Assembly (NCBI RefSeq): GCF_014805625.2
Contig: NW_023998415.1
Location: 29,826,136 to 29,890,135, forward strand
DNA from: Glossina fuscipes
Lineage: Eukaryota > Arthropoda > Insecta > Diptera > Glossinidae
DNA length: 64,000 bases
Direction of reading: 5' to 3'
The translations under genes were made by a program, and so were the position numbers. This document shows, in pieces, positions 12,305 to 26,806 of this stretch. Every line of letters begins with the position of its first letter. Positions within the stretch are counted from its first letter, which is position 1. The notes below the pieces were generated by a model, which was not told the origin of the DNA, ran no database searches, and saw only the letters and a program-made list of their open reading frames with translations.

Positions 12305-14810
12305 CATGTAAACATACATTGGCATAAATGTATATTATACATGGATTATGTAAAATGAATGCATAGATATGTGCGTAGAGCGAAAAGAAAATATTCTCTC
12401 AATTGTATCCTTCTAACGCTCTATTAAACAACATAACGTATGAGTAATAAATAAATTCAATATTTTTTATATCCGACACGATGGACACAATGAGATTGCG
12501 TTAAATATGTTATTTCGTTTTCAATGAAACGCTTGAGGAAGATTCAATTCACTATATGTACTAATCTATGTCTATATCATATATAGCATAGTTGGCCATC
12601 ATAAAATTGGATACCGGCTTAGTTAGGTCACACCTTACCAAGCAAGCTTTAACTCAGTAAATACCTAAACAATTCAAAATCCATTTCAAAGTGCAGCAGA
12701 TATCGACGAGAGTTATATTTAAATATCGCATAAATATTTAATCACGTCCATCTATCTATTCAACCGTCTATATGTCCAACTATCGACAACACTCAAATAT
12801 GTTATACACTACGTTTACAAATTTGAAATAATATATAACAAAACAAAAACTAATTTATTACAAGAAAATACCAGCTTATCGCAATTTACGCAGTAAATTC
12901 CTCCTGTTCCCAAATTCGGATTGCATCAACGAAATACGAAACAATACTCGAAGAGGCAATAAGTCTTTAATTGAAACCAGCGTGAGTCAGTATCGAGTAA
13001 TGTCCGATAAGCACGAGTGGGAGGGCAACACCTTTCAGTTGCGTATTATATATTTCTATATGCAATCGAATATCACCATGCAGAACTATCATAATACCAT
13101 GATTTTTATCACATTTTGACCATTTTGTGATCGTTTCGCTTAGCTGCAGCAATTTATAATACAATACATTTCAAACATGGTTGGCTCCACGATACAGCAG
13201 CATTCTTGCTCGAATAGAGGAAAATAGTCACGCTTCACGTAGATAGAGTTTTCCTCGCACAGAAACCAACACCGAGCTATTTAAAGCTTCAAAAGCCCAT
13301 GTTATCTACAATCCAATGGATTATTATTGGGTATTAGTCAACATGATTTAAAGAGAGCACTTGCCCAAATAGAACTCATAGTTTGGCGAATGCTTACCCT
13401 GAAAGTAACGTCATCGCTTTTTCAAATCCGTATTTTGCATTTGAACACCTTGTATGAATCAGAGCACTTTAACTTAACTTTGACGCAGTCCTACCTGCTC
13501 CTATACCAAGTCTCTAACGAAATTCTTATGTGCGTACATTATATGAACGCACTTTTGATCGACCAATTGAAATGTAAAGCAGACTAAAGACCTAATATAC
13601 ACATTGTTGAAATAGTCATAATCTGGCTGTAAACACACTCAGTCATTTTAGGTAAAAGACTAAAATAATTTAAGTAAAAAAAAAAAATCAAAACTACTTA
13701 CAAAAGTAGGCGATTCTTTTAGTCAACCATCCGCCATCACACGATGAAGGTGTGTTTATATTATTCACACCTTTTGCCACGTTTGACTCTTTCCGTGCAT
13801 AAGTAATGATTACGTGATTGCGTGCTTAGTAACGCATTAGCAATAAAAACTGAATTAACCATCTCTCTGTACCTACCATGTATCTGCTATGTTGTTGGAA
13901 CCGCTACGAAAATTGCTACAGAAAAGTAACATATTTTCAAAGTCTAAGACTGCGATTCGCCTACAAATACATCTAAGAGTGTGTATTCCACAAATGTGTT
14001 ACATTTCAAAAAGGAAATTGTCTCACGAAAAAAGTGCCGACTCTCTCACATAGTACTCTTATATGACGCTGAAATAAATATTTATGCCAAACATCATATC
14101 GACATCGGCTGTTAGCTGTAAGCTCTTAAAGGGAGCATGTTAGAGTGAATAGATAGATTCAGATGATAATTGTCGGTTTTTTTCATTTTTGCTTTGACTT
14201 ACACACAATTCAAAATTTCGTGAATCAATTACGTAAAATATTTGACAAATCGACCAATAATTTCCGAGGCTGATACATACTATCCTTAAAGGTTGTTAAG
14301 CGGGACGCTTATCAAAATTTCATGTCATCTCGATCGTTTACGAGTTACCGTTGCTTAAAAATGGACACTACTTTTGTTATTTGGAAAGAATGGAAATATC
14401 CGAATTTCGTGCTTTGATTAAAAAAATATTGCTTTTTTAATGAAAGAAAACAGAGCAGATGAGATTAGTGCTGGCTTGACAAGTGTCATCCTAACTCTTC
14501 CCCATTAAATACAACGATTTGTCTGTAGTATGCTGATATTAAACAGCATCGTATATTGAACGCAGTGAATGCTCAAAGAATACGTTGTAACGGAAAACGA
14601 AACGGAAAAACGGAAGATCGAAATCATTCTCGATAATCGAATTGTGACGTTGAAAAGGATATTTGATTTTATAAAGATCAAAACGATCAAAAGGCATTGT
14701 GCAGAAGAGCTTAGACATGAGAAAACTGTTTCCCAAATGAGTATCGCGTTTGCTCGCAGTGGAGTCACTGCAAAATATTGTACTGTGAAGCACGAGACAT
14801 CATACTTTTC

Positions 14811-14811
<1 letters not shown>

Positions 14812-14852
<41 letters not shown>
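14812..14852. repeat. (ATT)n microsatellite
   Basis: Uninterrupted ATT array of about 13 copies. It gives a poly-Ile run in one frame, so the ORF across it is not a gene. Confidence 0.95.
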
Positions 14853-15069
14853 CTTAAATAATGAAATCCGTTACGCGAATGAACTTGCCTTTTGTAAAGA
14901 TATTCGTACTTAATCCCGGAAATTATTGACCGATATATCATGTATCATGTGTCAATGTGTCTTGCGACCTCGCTGATGCATATAACTGAGTGCTACAGGT
15001 GGATTGAGAAAAATTACTATACAACTTAGATGGGGTATAGAAATGAATTGAAACACAATGTCAGCAAAT

Positions 15070-15590
15070 GTAATGTATGTACGTATGTATGTATGTATGT
15101 ATGTATGTATATATGTAAAAATTTGCAAATATTATGAATACGTGCAGTAAAAAATTTGATTTTATTACACAACATAAATATGTTATATATCATAAGCGCA
15201 GAACGATAAGCAATATAAAACCACAACCGTCACAGCTACCTCAAGACCGGTGCTCAATAGTGGCACCGTCATCATTACCATTACCACCATTAATGTTATT
15301 ACCGCCAAATGCCATCACTACCACTACCACCACCAAAAGTACACCAACAATAAAAATACCGCCGTAATGAATGAATGACAACTTTCTGCGTGTGTGTTGT
15401 TTTGTGAATTGTATATGCAATGATGTGTGTGTTTGTTATTGCATGTTTTGCTTTTTTCCTCTCTCTCTCTCTCACTCTCTCTTTCACTCTCTATCTATCT
15501 ATCTATCTATCTATTTATCTATTTAACTATTTATCTCTCTGTCTCTCTCTTTCTCTCGCTCTTTTTGTCTCTCTCTTATTCGTTTTCTCT
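15070..15590. repeat. ATGT, CT and TATC microsatellites
   Basis: (ATGT)n at about 15075-15112, then CT-rich sequence with (TATC)n at about 15459-15590. Confidence 0.9.
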
Positions 15591-18261
15591 CGTATTTATC
15601 GAATGCACGTCTGGAATGAAAGCGAAACGAAAACATTATTTTTTTTTACTTTTAATTTCTATTTTGTGAGAACATTTTTGTACCGTATGTACAATTGTTT
15701 TATGAACATATTGTGTACACTATGCGTATCGTAGTTATACGCACGAATAAGCACATACAAAAACACGCCCTTGTACATACATTGATATTCAGTTTTACAA
15801 TTTGAATTTATTGGCATTTCGTTCGCCAAAAAAAAATAACCGTTACATACGATTGAGTATAAATATCACAAGCGTATGAATTTCTCATACACATACGTGC
15901 GTATCTTTGAGTGTGTACAACAAACATTTGCATACACATGTGAAACGCGTATATGCATTTGTGTACACATATTTGTGCATTTTCTATATAGAGCTTATTT
16001 GCTTACTCGAATGCACAGAGAGTAAACTTATTTTCTTCAACTTTTCCTTTTTATTATTTTTTTACATTATTTTTTTTTTTTTTTTTTGTTTTTTAACTTA
16101 ACTTTAATATTTGCGTTATCACATTTATCCCATTGATTTGTTTTATGTTATTTCATAATTATTTATTATTATTATCGAATTAAATTTCTTATTTATCATA
16201 GAGACTGTTTTCGATCGAATTCAGATACATTTATATTCTACGTATGTTCTTGACAATTTTTCTAAGTATGTTAAAATGAAATTTTTTACTATATTTTACT
16301 TTCATATGAGTTCTCCATTCCTTAACAATTTCGACTGATGATAATGTATTTTAAAGTATTTCGAATAATTTGTTTTTTTTTTTTTTTTTTTTTTTAAAGT
16401 AAATAAATTTAATTTTATTTTCTTCTTACCCCTCTAACCCGCCCTCTTCCTACGATTCGATTGCGTATGTATGTAAAATACTTAAAAATGAAATTTAAAA
16501 ATTTTCTGGCATGACTTCACCTTTAGAGTATGTATGCGATTCTACGTCCTTACTCCTCGCGATCTGACCAGACCTAATCCACCCCCAACCTTTTTCTTAC
16601 CATCGCACCCTGCTCGCCCAACCGCTATCCACGACCTCCAACCATTCATAACATACATACATATTAACATAAAAACATATCGATATTTATATATACCGTA
16701 GCAAATGCGGAAAATTTTGAAACTTTTACTCCATTGAAAACGGAACACGACGAGACATTTCAAGATCCCTTATTTTTAAAAGCTTAAAACTTTAGGCTTG
16801 AGTACGAAATAATTGTAAATACATTATTACTTTTAATTTTGTATATTACTTAAAACAAAAAATATATAAAATGCAAATAAAAAATTTAAAAAAAAAAAAA
16901 ATAAAAAAAAAATAAAAAAAACCGAAGAAATGGAAGACATTCTTTGCGATTTTTTGAACATAAACTGCGTGGTTGCGTACAGTGGTCTCCATGGTAGATG
17001 TGGACAAAAAAAGATCTCAAAATAACAAAAGGAGAAATAGAAAATTTTAATCTATATATATTTACACATTACATATACATATATATGTATATGTAAAAGT
17101 ACCTGCGATATCTCTTCCTTTATATTAATTAATACATCGCAAATATTACCGCTCCGCAATATTTGTTTGTAAAAGCTTTCTTTATCGTTTTGGGAGAAAA
17201 TGTGTGTTAAGGATTCTCTTCATTGTTACACTTATATATTCCCCCACAATCCGTATCATACATGAATATAATAATAAATTAATGCTGAATAGAGATAAAT
17301 TCAATAATGTTTTGTTAACGTAAAACAATTACAACTAATTTTTAGTTTTTATTTCCGCTTTCATTTCCTAAAAAAACTCATAAAACAATTGTGATGCATT
17401 TTTCTTGCTTTCCCGAACACCCTCCTCTATACAATTAGTTTTGCAAATAATTCGTAAGTAAATTTTGCTTACGCTTAACTACACTACGTAAATACCTACT
17501 ACTAGCGTGGCAGTTAGATATTGAGAATCATATGAAAGGCAAGATTGTCTTGCAGACCGTCACTATACCTGACGATGTCTGCGGTTCGTTTTGTTGGACA
17601 GCGATAGCGTAATCATTGCATATTCTTATAAAAATCAATGTGTCGTTGATCTGTGTAAAAAGATTTCCAAGTGGGCTTATTTACGAAAATAGGAAGCATT
17701 CGCTTTGTTCGCTTTATGATTGTCCTGCTGGGATCGCAATCCGTTATACGTAAGCAATTAAAGTGAACCAACTCGATCGCCATCGCATACAATCAATATA
17801 TTAGAAGATTCCATATAACTCTTTCAAGGCTTAAAATAGTAATAAATTTCGTAAATGAATTCGTTTAAATTACAATTCAATTGAATGCAATTGTTTTATG
17901 AGAAAGGTTAATTGCACCTATTAAATACAATTATATTATATAATTATTATTTATGTAATTTACTTATCGTTTATTGTTGTTTATTCACGATCACTTATCA
18001 CAATATTTAGTTTGTTTGGCGTTTATGACATGTTGTTCAATGTTCACAGTTTTTATTAATGTTTTACATTGTATCCTATAACTGTTTATGCTCACTCACA
18101 CACACATAAATACATATAACTCTATATAATCATTCATGCGTACGTGAGTCTGAGTGAGCAACGAAATTTAGGCTCCGCGCTGTGTAGAGTTTGTAATGTT
18201 GTCGCCAGACTGAGTACCATACAAATTCAACTACAACAAAACAGTGTTTTTACTTTTCTTT

Positions 18262-18313
18262 TTCTGTTTCCGTTTACGTTTCCGTTTCCGTTTCCGTTAC
18301 CGTTACCGTTTCA
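18262..18313. repeat. GTTTCC / GTTACC hexamer repeat
   Basis: About eight hexamers, mostly GTTTCC, with two adjacent GTTACC variants at the end. A small variant hexamer array. Confidence 0.9.
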
Positions 18314-19407
18314 CTTTTTCCTTATTTATTTAATCGTTTTTCTTTCGAAAGCTAAATATTTTTACCATATATGTTTTCACTACAAAAATTTTCTTCTTCT
18401 TTCCAATTGTTTTTTCAAATTCAGTTCGTTTTCCCTTTTTAATTGATTTAATTTCGTTAACGATTGATTCAAAAAAAAAAAATAAAAATAAAAAAAATAA
18501 AAATAAAAGAAAAAAGAAAAACCCTAAAAAACCAAATAACCACAACAGAACATTAGTATCACCAAACCTGAACACAAATTTCGTAAATTTCAATTCAAAG
18601 CAAAACATTATTGTTAATCAAAAAATATTCAAAAGAAAAAAAAAAAAAAAAACTATAAAAGAAATTTAGATTAAAAAAAAAAAGAAAAGAAAAAGAACTA
18701 AATAATTAATTAACTGGAAAAAAAAAAAAAAAAAAAAACAAAGAAAAACATATTCATTGGAATCGACTGCAGACCCGGATTTCTATCGAAGAATTCATGT
18801 TTTAGCAATTCAATCAGTAGAATTTACCAAAGTCTTGAAAAATTTTGTGTTTTCCAAACAATTGCGTCAGCTATCGAAATATTTGACTTGTTCTGTTTGC
18901 AAAATTGAAAATTGAAAATTGAAACTTGTTTCAATTTGAATTGAGCTAAAAAGCACAGAATTTTTTTTGCCTTAGATATGTATAGACATTGATTGTTTTT
19001 TTGTCCTCCAACCCCGAACGTCTCCTTTCATAACTCTTTGTTTGTTGTTTTCTTCTTTGTATGTATGTACATCAGCATTAAAACAAAATGTCATATCCCC
19101 TTCAAATTTGTCGAAAAACAATTTTAGTGTTGTTTCCTCACCAACAGACACGCACACTAACATAAACACATCGTTGATAAAAGTTGTATGACCTACCCGC
19201 CTCTGTAGAATATTCAACTATCGTTTTTGACTTCCTTTATTATTTACATTTAACCGTTTGGTTTACATACACACCTACATCCATATTACACACTTGTCCT
19301 AAACTGACAATTGTACAATCAAATTCTATTTTATATTATAATAGTAGTCAGCGAATATTTGTAAACTCTCTCTACTTATGCTATATGTTTGTGACATTTT
19401 GTTCGCT

Positions 19408-19408
19408 C

Positions 19409-19440
<32 letters not shown>

Positions 19441-19739
19441 ACTATTATTATTTTTATTATTATTATTTTTATTATTATTATATATTATATTTCTATTTTA
19501 TATATATATATATATATTTATTTTTTATTATATGTTATTATTTATTTTTTACTATATTTATTATTATTTATTATATTTATTATTATTATTATTATTTTTA
19601 TTATTATGTATTGTATTTATTATTAATATTCATTATTATTATTATTTACTATTATTTTTACTATTATTATTGTTTATATTTATTATTATTATTATTTATT
19701 ATTATTTTTATTTATTTTTTTTTTTATATTTATTATTAA

Positions 19740-19786
<47 letters not shown>
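19408..19786. repeat. long degenerate (ATT)n tract
   Basis: About 380 bases of ATT with interruptions. It yields a 218-codon frame of Leu/Ile/Tyr/Phe on the + strand that is purely compositional. The tract is also AG-free, simply because of its sequence. Confidence 0.95.
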
Positions 19787-19788
<2 letters not shown>

Positions 19789-20361
19789 TCTCTATCTATC
19801 TCTGCTATTCTCTTCCCGTTCTCTATATTTTTATAATTAATGTGAGTTCATTCTATGGTATCACTCTTTTAAGACAAGTACAGGTTTTGTAGTTGTCCTA
19901 TCTCATATGGGTTTGGTATATATACTTCTTGACTTTCATCTGTTTTCAATTCTTTTTTTTTTTTTTTTTTTATATATATATATAATTCTCAACACATTAC
20001 AGTAAATGTTGTTTTCAAACATCACATAGAAACGCTCAAAGTATTAGATAAGTCCCGTTTGTCCTAATCACACAAAGACACAAACACTTACAATAAGGCG
20101 TTAAAATATGTATTAACACTCTCACCTTGCACCAAATAATACGTAAACATATTTTAATTTGATTGATATCCATCCTATTGAACATATTCCATGAATCTTA
20201 CGTCAAATATATCCGAGAATAGAGAATTTGAAACACACTTAGCATACACTGCGAGGATGTATCAATTACGCCAGCTCGTGCTTCATTTTTTTGTTTCTTA
20301 CGCGATGAACACAAAACAAAAAAACAGCTCAAACAAATGTTTGATAAGTTTTATTAATTTT

Positions 20362-20395
<34 letters not shown>

Positions 20396-20889
20396 TCCGA
20401 AATATTACCTTTTTTCTCTTCTCCCTTTTCAATTTCGCTCTCGATACATTTGTCACTTTGTTCGTAAAAAGAATTAACATAAAACGCCGAAAAGTAAAAG
20501 CAAAAACAAAAGCAACAGAGTCACCAACAACAATCCTTAGAGCAATAGAATGTATTCCCTTGATTTCATTAATAACAGAGGAAGTCTAAAAACAAGAAAC
20601 GATTTTAAGCGTGCGATTAGGAGCGTGCTGTGCAGAACAGCTCTTGTCCTCATTTTCAAGTTATGCTTGCCTTCTGTTAGGTTCTGAGATTTTAAAGGAA
20701 TGCGAAAATGTTACATTTTTCATAATTGTGTCTAATAATTAATTGTCAAGCAAAGCAAGGAACGTTTTGTTTCGTTCATTATGCTTGTATACGTTCTTGT
20801 TATATTCTGGATGTATGTAACAATATTGGAACCTGACCTATTGTTCGATTTCGGTGTTATTTTTTGTTGTTGTTATTTATCACACACAG

Positions 20890-21739
20890 GTGATCGCTGT
20901 GATATCGATATTGTTTATAGTCCTGTCTACCATAGCCCTGACGTTGAACACTCTACCACAACTACAACACCATGACAGTGACAATGGTACACCACAGGAT
21001 AATCCACAATTGGCTATGGTTGAGGCGGTGTGTATATCGTGGTTTACCCTTGAGTATATACTTAGGTTTAGCGCGTCGCCGGACAAGTGGAAGTTTTTTA
21101 AGGGCGGCCTCAATATAATCGATCTATTGGCAATACTCCCCTATTTTGTTTCGCTCTTCCTGTTGGAGACGAACAAGAATGCAACGGACCAGTTCCAGGA
21201 TGTGCGCCGGGTGGTGCAAGTTTTTCGCATCATGCGCATCCTGCGAATCCTTAAGCTGGCCCGTCACTCAACGGGCCTGCAGTCGTTAGGCTTTACGCTA
21301 CGTAACTCGTACAAGGAACTCGGTCTACTAATGCTGTTCCTGGCTATGGGCGTTCTTATATTTTCTTCGCTGGCATATTTTGCCGAAAAGGATGAAAAGG
21401 ATACAAAATTCGTTTCAATACCGGAAACATTTTGGTGGGCGGGTATTACAATGACAACTGTTGGCTACGGGGACATCTACCCCACTACTGCACTGGGAAA
21501 AGTTATTGGTACTGTGTGTTGCATATGCGGTGTTCTGGTAATCGCTTTGCCTATTCCCATCATCGTCAATAATTTCGCTGAATTTTACAAGAACCAAATG
21601 CGACGCGAGAAGGCGCTTAAACGGCGTGAGGCGCTCGATCGTGCCAAACGCGAGGGTAGCATTGTCTCCTTTCACCATATCAATCTGAAAGACGCATTTG
21701 CCAAATCCATGGATCTCATCGATGTGATTGTCGACACAG
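20890..21739 (+). CDS. Shab: Shab Kv2 channel, core exon: S1-S6 and pore
   Basis: One exon carries the whole membrane domain, residues 441-723 plus the first base of codon 724. Approximate segments: S1 441-463, S2 481-502, S3 515-534, S4 546-566, S5 583-606, pore helix and filter 616-640, S6 643-675. S4 has positive charges about every third residue (R547, R553, R556, R559, K562, R565), the voltage sensor. The selectivity filter TVGYGD is at 630-635. The S6 hinge PIP is at 661-663. The C-linker ends with [12 protein letters not shown], as in Drosophila Shab. Entry is phase 0 from AGG at 4179; exit is phase 1 (GACACAG|GTAAGC). No disrupted residue is seen, so the channel core looks functional: a plasma-membrane tetramer giving slow delayed-rectifier K+ current in neurons and muscle. 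Confidence 0.98.
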
Positions 21740-24700
21740 GTAAGCACAAAACAAATTATTGCACATTTCTTTCTCCTTCTCTCTATCTTTCTATTTTATT
21801 TATATTTATGTGCCTACTTATAGTTATTTCACTATCATTTTTAAAAACAAAACAATAAACTAAAAAAAAAAAATATGAAGCAATAAATATTTTAATTAAT
21901 TTATGTTTTAACTTGTATTCGTAATCATTCAATACAATTTTATTCTATTCACCTCAAGCATAGAACCTAATACCTATTATCTGTTATGTATATATATATA
22001 TATAATTTATATATGTGGTATCAACCATTCGGCAACACACTATAACCAATTAATAATATTCTGCAACACAATCATAGATAATTTAACTTCCTTTCATGAC
22101 ATCTCATGCACCTTAGACTCATACTATCCCACTGAACATATGTTCTTCGCTTTTTTTGCATTAATTCTCTGGCTCATTATCAACCGTTACGTAAACATAC
22201 CTCATAAGTAAGTGTCTCCGTCTTTCCGAAAAAAAAAAAAAAAAAAAAAAAAAACATACCTTTAGGAACAGTTGAAATCGTGCCGTAGGCTTTTGTTGTG
22301 TGACTTCGATCCAGGAAGCATTCACGTAAGGCTATAAATAACATCTTTACCCGTACTACTGAGCAATGCAAAATTATAATTTTAGTTTGATACAAAATGG
22401 ACACATACCACTGCGTTAGTAAGCGTTTCTCGTTTACGCAACAATTTGGTCCTCTATCCGAGGTCCGTTTTTTTTTTTTTTGCAATTTGAGACAAACGAT
22501 AAAAACTTCCCTGATACCTAATTGGTTCAATTTACCAGGATAAGATTAAAAATTGAAGTGATTCATGTACAAATATATCATCTTGGGGGTATTTCGAAAT
22601 TGAATATAAAAATAGTAGCTAAACTCAATGATGAACGAAAGAGGAGCAGAAAGCTAAGCGTGCCCTTAAGCTGTTTAAAGAGGCACTAGGCACTCTCCAA
22701 AGTCACCTAACTGACGAAAAGACGATAGCTCTTACTCGGTAAGAATAAGCGATGACTACGAAAAGACGTGACTAATTGCTGAAAGATTAAAACGCGACTA
22801 AAAACTAATTAAATAGAATTTTGATTAAATAATAAGAGACTACATAACCGAGAAGAAAAATAAGATACAAGCTAGAGCAGTCCGAGTAGCTAGATAGATA
22901 TTAAACTATCTAAGAAGGGAAAAACTGCTAGATGGCATGTCGTACTTAAGCGAAAACTAAATTTATTGAAAGTATTCCTTCGACGGAGTATTAAGTACAA
23001 GTTTTATGAGGATAATATTAAGGAAGTAAGTAGAAAGAAAGAAAAATATAGCCCGGAACCATTGCTGGTTTCATCCAAAGGATCTGTTTTCTCGTCTCGT
23101 GTTATATATAGCGTATTACTAAATCAGTAATAAATTGTCAATCCCAATAGGTATCCCAAACTTAAGTAAAATATATATAGTTTGTAGCGGTAGATTAAAA
23201 ATTGGGCACAAGTCCAATATGAAACATACCCTCCTTTCACCCATTTCTCACCCGTTCTCTTTCTCTCTCTTTTTTTTTTCTTTCTTTCACTTTCTGTATA
23301 TCTATCTATCTATTTATCTATCTGTCTATCTATCTGTCTATCTATCTCATGTAAACACATCGTGCTTCCTTTTTCCTTCTTGGTTTGTTTAAATAAAATC
23401 TTAGCTGCATGTCTGCTCGGTTTGGCTTCATTTTTGTTAAATGTTCAAATTGTGAATTGTGTTTCACCATTATTTAGTGAATAGTCTTGATTTTGTCCCT
23501 GGTTATCTTACTTCTTATCTGAAAACAATTAATTCGGTATTCGACTTGGAAACATATTTTTCAGTTCAAAGGGATCTCAGTAATGATAGAAATTCCCAAA
23601 CAAATTTTTTTTTTTAAATACTCCATTCAGTATATACCTATTTAGAATATTAATATATAGAAAAAATTATTTTGTAAAACTTGTAGCTTTCTTGTATAAA
23701 AATTTATTGTTTCATTATAACAGTTTTATAACAATTTAAACTTAATTATCTCTAATTATTTTAAGTTAGCAGTTCATTGTATGAAATTTTTTATACATAT
23801 TTACAAATAGCTGATATATGATTAGCCAAACATCCATCAAAATGTTCTTCATCTAAGAGTAATTATTTTCCAAAGCACTGCGTTGTTTTGCACGTTAAAT
23901 TTATATCGTTTTCATTTGATGTCTCGATGGCAATACGGTAAACAATTGCGTTTCATTGGCAATAGCCAATCACTAACGCAATAATTTATATATTTTAGTA
24001 TTGTTTAATATCAATTTTGACATTGCTTCAAAATGTCTACAAACGAAACTTTACGATGAATGTTTTATAATAGTAGACCCATCAAAGTCAAACGGGATAA
24101 GACCGCTTCATAAGAGAATGGAGGGAATTGCACGGCATTGTGGCATTTTCTTAGCTCAAGGACATTAAAACTTATCAATCAAGGTATAAGCAAAAAAATT
24201 CTCCTTCATTTCAGCAAAGCCTCTTCTCTATATGACTGTCTTTGTTTGAAGTAAGTTCGGTTCGTTTTCTGGAAAAACAAAACAAAAAAAAAAAAACAAA
24301 ACAAAACAAAAAAAGGCATAGTTTTACGTTTAACTATTAAACCGGTTTATCCGTTAATATATGTAAGAGAAAATAGTTATATATTGACGCGCCTTAAGTC
24401 GAATGTTTTTATTACCCGCCATTAGCTTTCACACGATATTCGATTTGGTTTGGTTGGCAAGTTAAAGCGATAGTCTATACAGTCTATACCGATCATACAT
24501 CGCATAGTATATATCATATAGGAAATAATTTGTTTGGACAAATTGACAGTGCTTCGTATGTAAATTTATTATATCAACTAAACTCGGTGCTTATGGTGTT
24601 CCAACTAATCTAAAACAAGTAAAAATTTTATAATTTTAAAAAGTGGAAGGAAGTAATAGAATGGCAAAAAGAAAATTTATTAACAGTTTCTTTCGGTATC

Positions 24701-26227
24701 AATCAAGCTGAATGGATGCTTATATGCATTGCAAACGTTAGACAAATTTAATATAGTGTTGTTGAGAGCACAATTGATATTTCAATAAAGCAAGTAGTAA
24801 AGTAGTATGCTTAGCGATCGAAATCATTTTTCATTGTCTTCTCTGATGATCGATATACTTTTGAAGTATACGTTTATAGAGTTTTTCTATATCTAATACG
24901 ATGGCGTCCAAAACAGTTCTCTTTCATTCTGCAAGTCATTATTTATACTAATTTTTCGTTCAATAACATAAAGAATCGCAATCGCAGCCAGGTAATCAAA
25001 TATCGCATCAATCCTATGTTTTTTTGGGTACTCGCAAGACCAATAATTTTGGACGGCCTTGTTTAAAAGCATTCTTTACAAATTATTTATACGTTATTGA
25101 GTTCATTAAATCGATGATATATTGTATAATGGCCGCATACAAAATATCGTCATCAAAATTCAAAATAAATTGTATACTGCGCCATTGTCAAATTAATGCC
25201 AGGATAGTTACGCGTTTTAGTGAAATATGCGGGCTAAGCTAGTAAATTGATATCAGGGACGCTCTGATCAGATGAAACCAGGTGGAAAACGCATAGCGGA
25301 GGAGAAGTTAAACTCTATGTCGGAAATGTCGGAAACGTGGGATACAAATCACCTCGTAACCAGTCAATACATTCATTCAACTGTCTGTGTCTGCTGCAAG
25401 CCGCGCCCTAGGTCAGTGTGAAATTAACAATGTCAACAAAGCGAAGAAAGATCTGCTTAAGATATGATTCTAAAGAACAAACAAAAAAATTATTTCAAAT
25501 TTCAAATTTGAAATTTTTTTTTTTTTTTTTAATTATATAGAAAACAGAAACAAATCTTCCTATCACTCTCATAAATAGCATTGCTATGCAAGTTGTTAAT
25601 CTCATCAAAAAAAGGCTAAGATGTGCGGCTAGCATACATGCAGTAAATTCAAAAAAAAAACAAAAAAAAAAACGAAGTGATGCTAAGCTCTACAAAAGAG
25701 TTACATATGTTTTACAAAGTCAGGTGCTTCGGCCTTATACTTATATTATCATCAAAACTAAAACGAATAAACGAATGATTTAAGTATCCCCCCCTCCCGC
25801 CACGCCATTCCAAAATTATTCGCATTGTAACTTGTGTCTTTATATATATATATACATTTTTTTTTTTTTTTTTTTTGATGGCCTGTAGTAAATTTCTTTG
25901 ATGGATGTTTAAACTACAATAAATTATCATAAATTTTAGTTATTATGATTAATTAAAAACTTAAAAAAAAACACAAAAAAAAAAATTATAAGAATAATAA
26001 TCATTCTTTTACTTATAATTTTAATTATATGTTTTTTCTTTTTTTATAATAAATCAATTAATTGAGAAAATAATTTATTTTTCATTTTACTTTATAAGTT
26101 AATTTTATAAGTAAATTAATTAATACATGCATATCTGTGTATATGTACGTGCATAAATTATGTTAAAATCTAAAACTAGCTATGGCAGTATGTACACAAA
26201 ATATACACACATATATATGTACAGATC

Positions 26228-26265
<38 letters not shown>

Positions 26266-26806
26266 TTTCGAAAAATAAAACATTCCTTTAGCATATAACC
26301 CGATTTATTAGCGAAGGTTATTACAAACGCACTAAAAATTTATGTACACAAAATCGTAGCTCACGGCTGATGAATAAAAACCAAATTTCTTTTTATTATT
26401 TGATTATAAATAATAAATTCACTTAATTATATACATATATATATATATATAGATAGATAACGTAGAGGAAGTGCCGCGTGCGTTAGTAAAATTATTATTA
26501 TTTTTGATCTCCTCTCAACGGTGTATATCAAAATCCAATGAATATAGAAACTGCTTCTTCCAAGTTGCACCTCCCAGCCAACCAATCAGGCAACCAAAAG
26601 CTATATATGCCAAACCATCAACTAATAACAATAATAACAATAATACTAATAATAATAATAATAATAATAAGAACAATAATAATAAACATTATGCAAACAA
26701 CCTTAGAAAAGATATAACAATACACACACACACATACACACATACCGCAATTAAGAGACAAGGGCTATCTATGAATACCTTTTGCTATATTATTTACTTT
26801 TTTTAG
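21740..26806 (+). other. Shab: Shab intron 3 (5.1 kb)
   Basis: Donor GTAAGC at 21740; acceptor TTTTTTTAG ending at 26806. It contains TATC/TCTG repeats at 23297-23347, TA repeats at 26229-26262, and AAT/AAC-rich sequence just before the acceptor (about 26625-26700). A more GC-balanced stretch at 22640-23060 contains short coding-like segments, reported as a finding. Otherwise I see nothing in it. Confidence 0.9.

Larger units (their letters stand above)
4180..20889 (+). other. Shab: Shab intron 2 (16.7 kb)
   Basis: Donor GTAAGT at 4180; acceptor CACACACAG ending at 20889. I found no supported gene inside. It is AT-rich, with many poly-A/T runs (for example about 4690-4712, 7710-7732, 8352-8375, 11060-11092, 11612-11632) and the microsatellites listed separately. 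An AG|GTAGCG site after a T-rich tract at 6425-6428 is a weak recursive-splice candidate. Slightly more GC-balanced stretches (about 5830-6260, 13000-13600, 14290-14800) hold short open frames that I cannot identify. Confidence 0.9.

Noticed and set aside
14505..14913. Overlapping ORFs on both strands near 14.5-14.9 kb
   Set aside because: Three frames are open at once, one runs into a poly-Ile (ATT)n repeat, and no domain or splice phase fits Shab.
15134..15367. 77-codon Pro/Thr-rich ORF
   Set aside because: It consists mostly of ACC/ATT-type triplet repeats next to other microsatellites, with no signals of expression.
19350..19786. AG-free tract of about 440 nt ending in TTCAG
   Set aside because: Its AG absence follows from ATT repeats, and the following sequence has no frame compatible with Shab.
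19184..19840. 218-codon + strand ORF with a poly-Leu/Ile/Phe product
   Set aside because: It is produced by the ATT tract; its membrane-like look is compositional.
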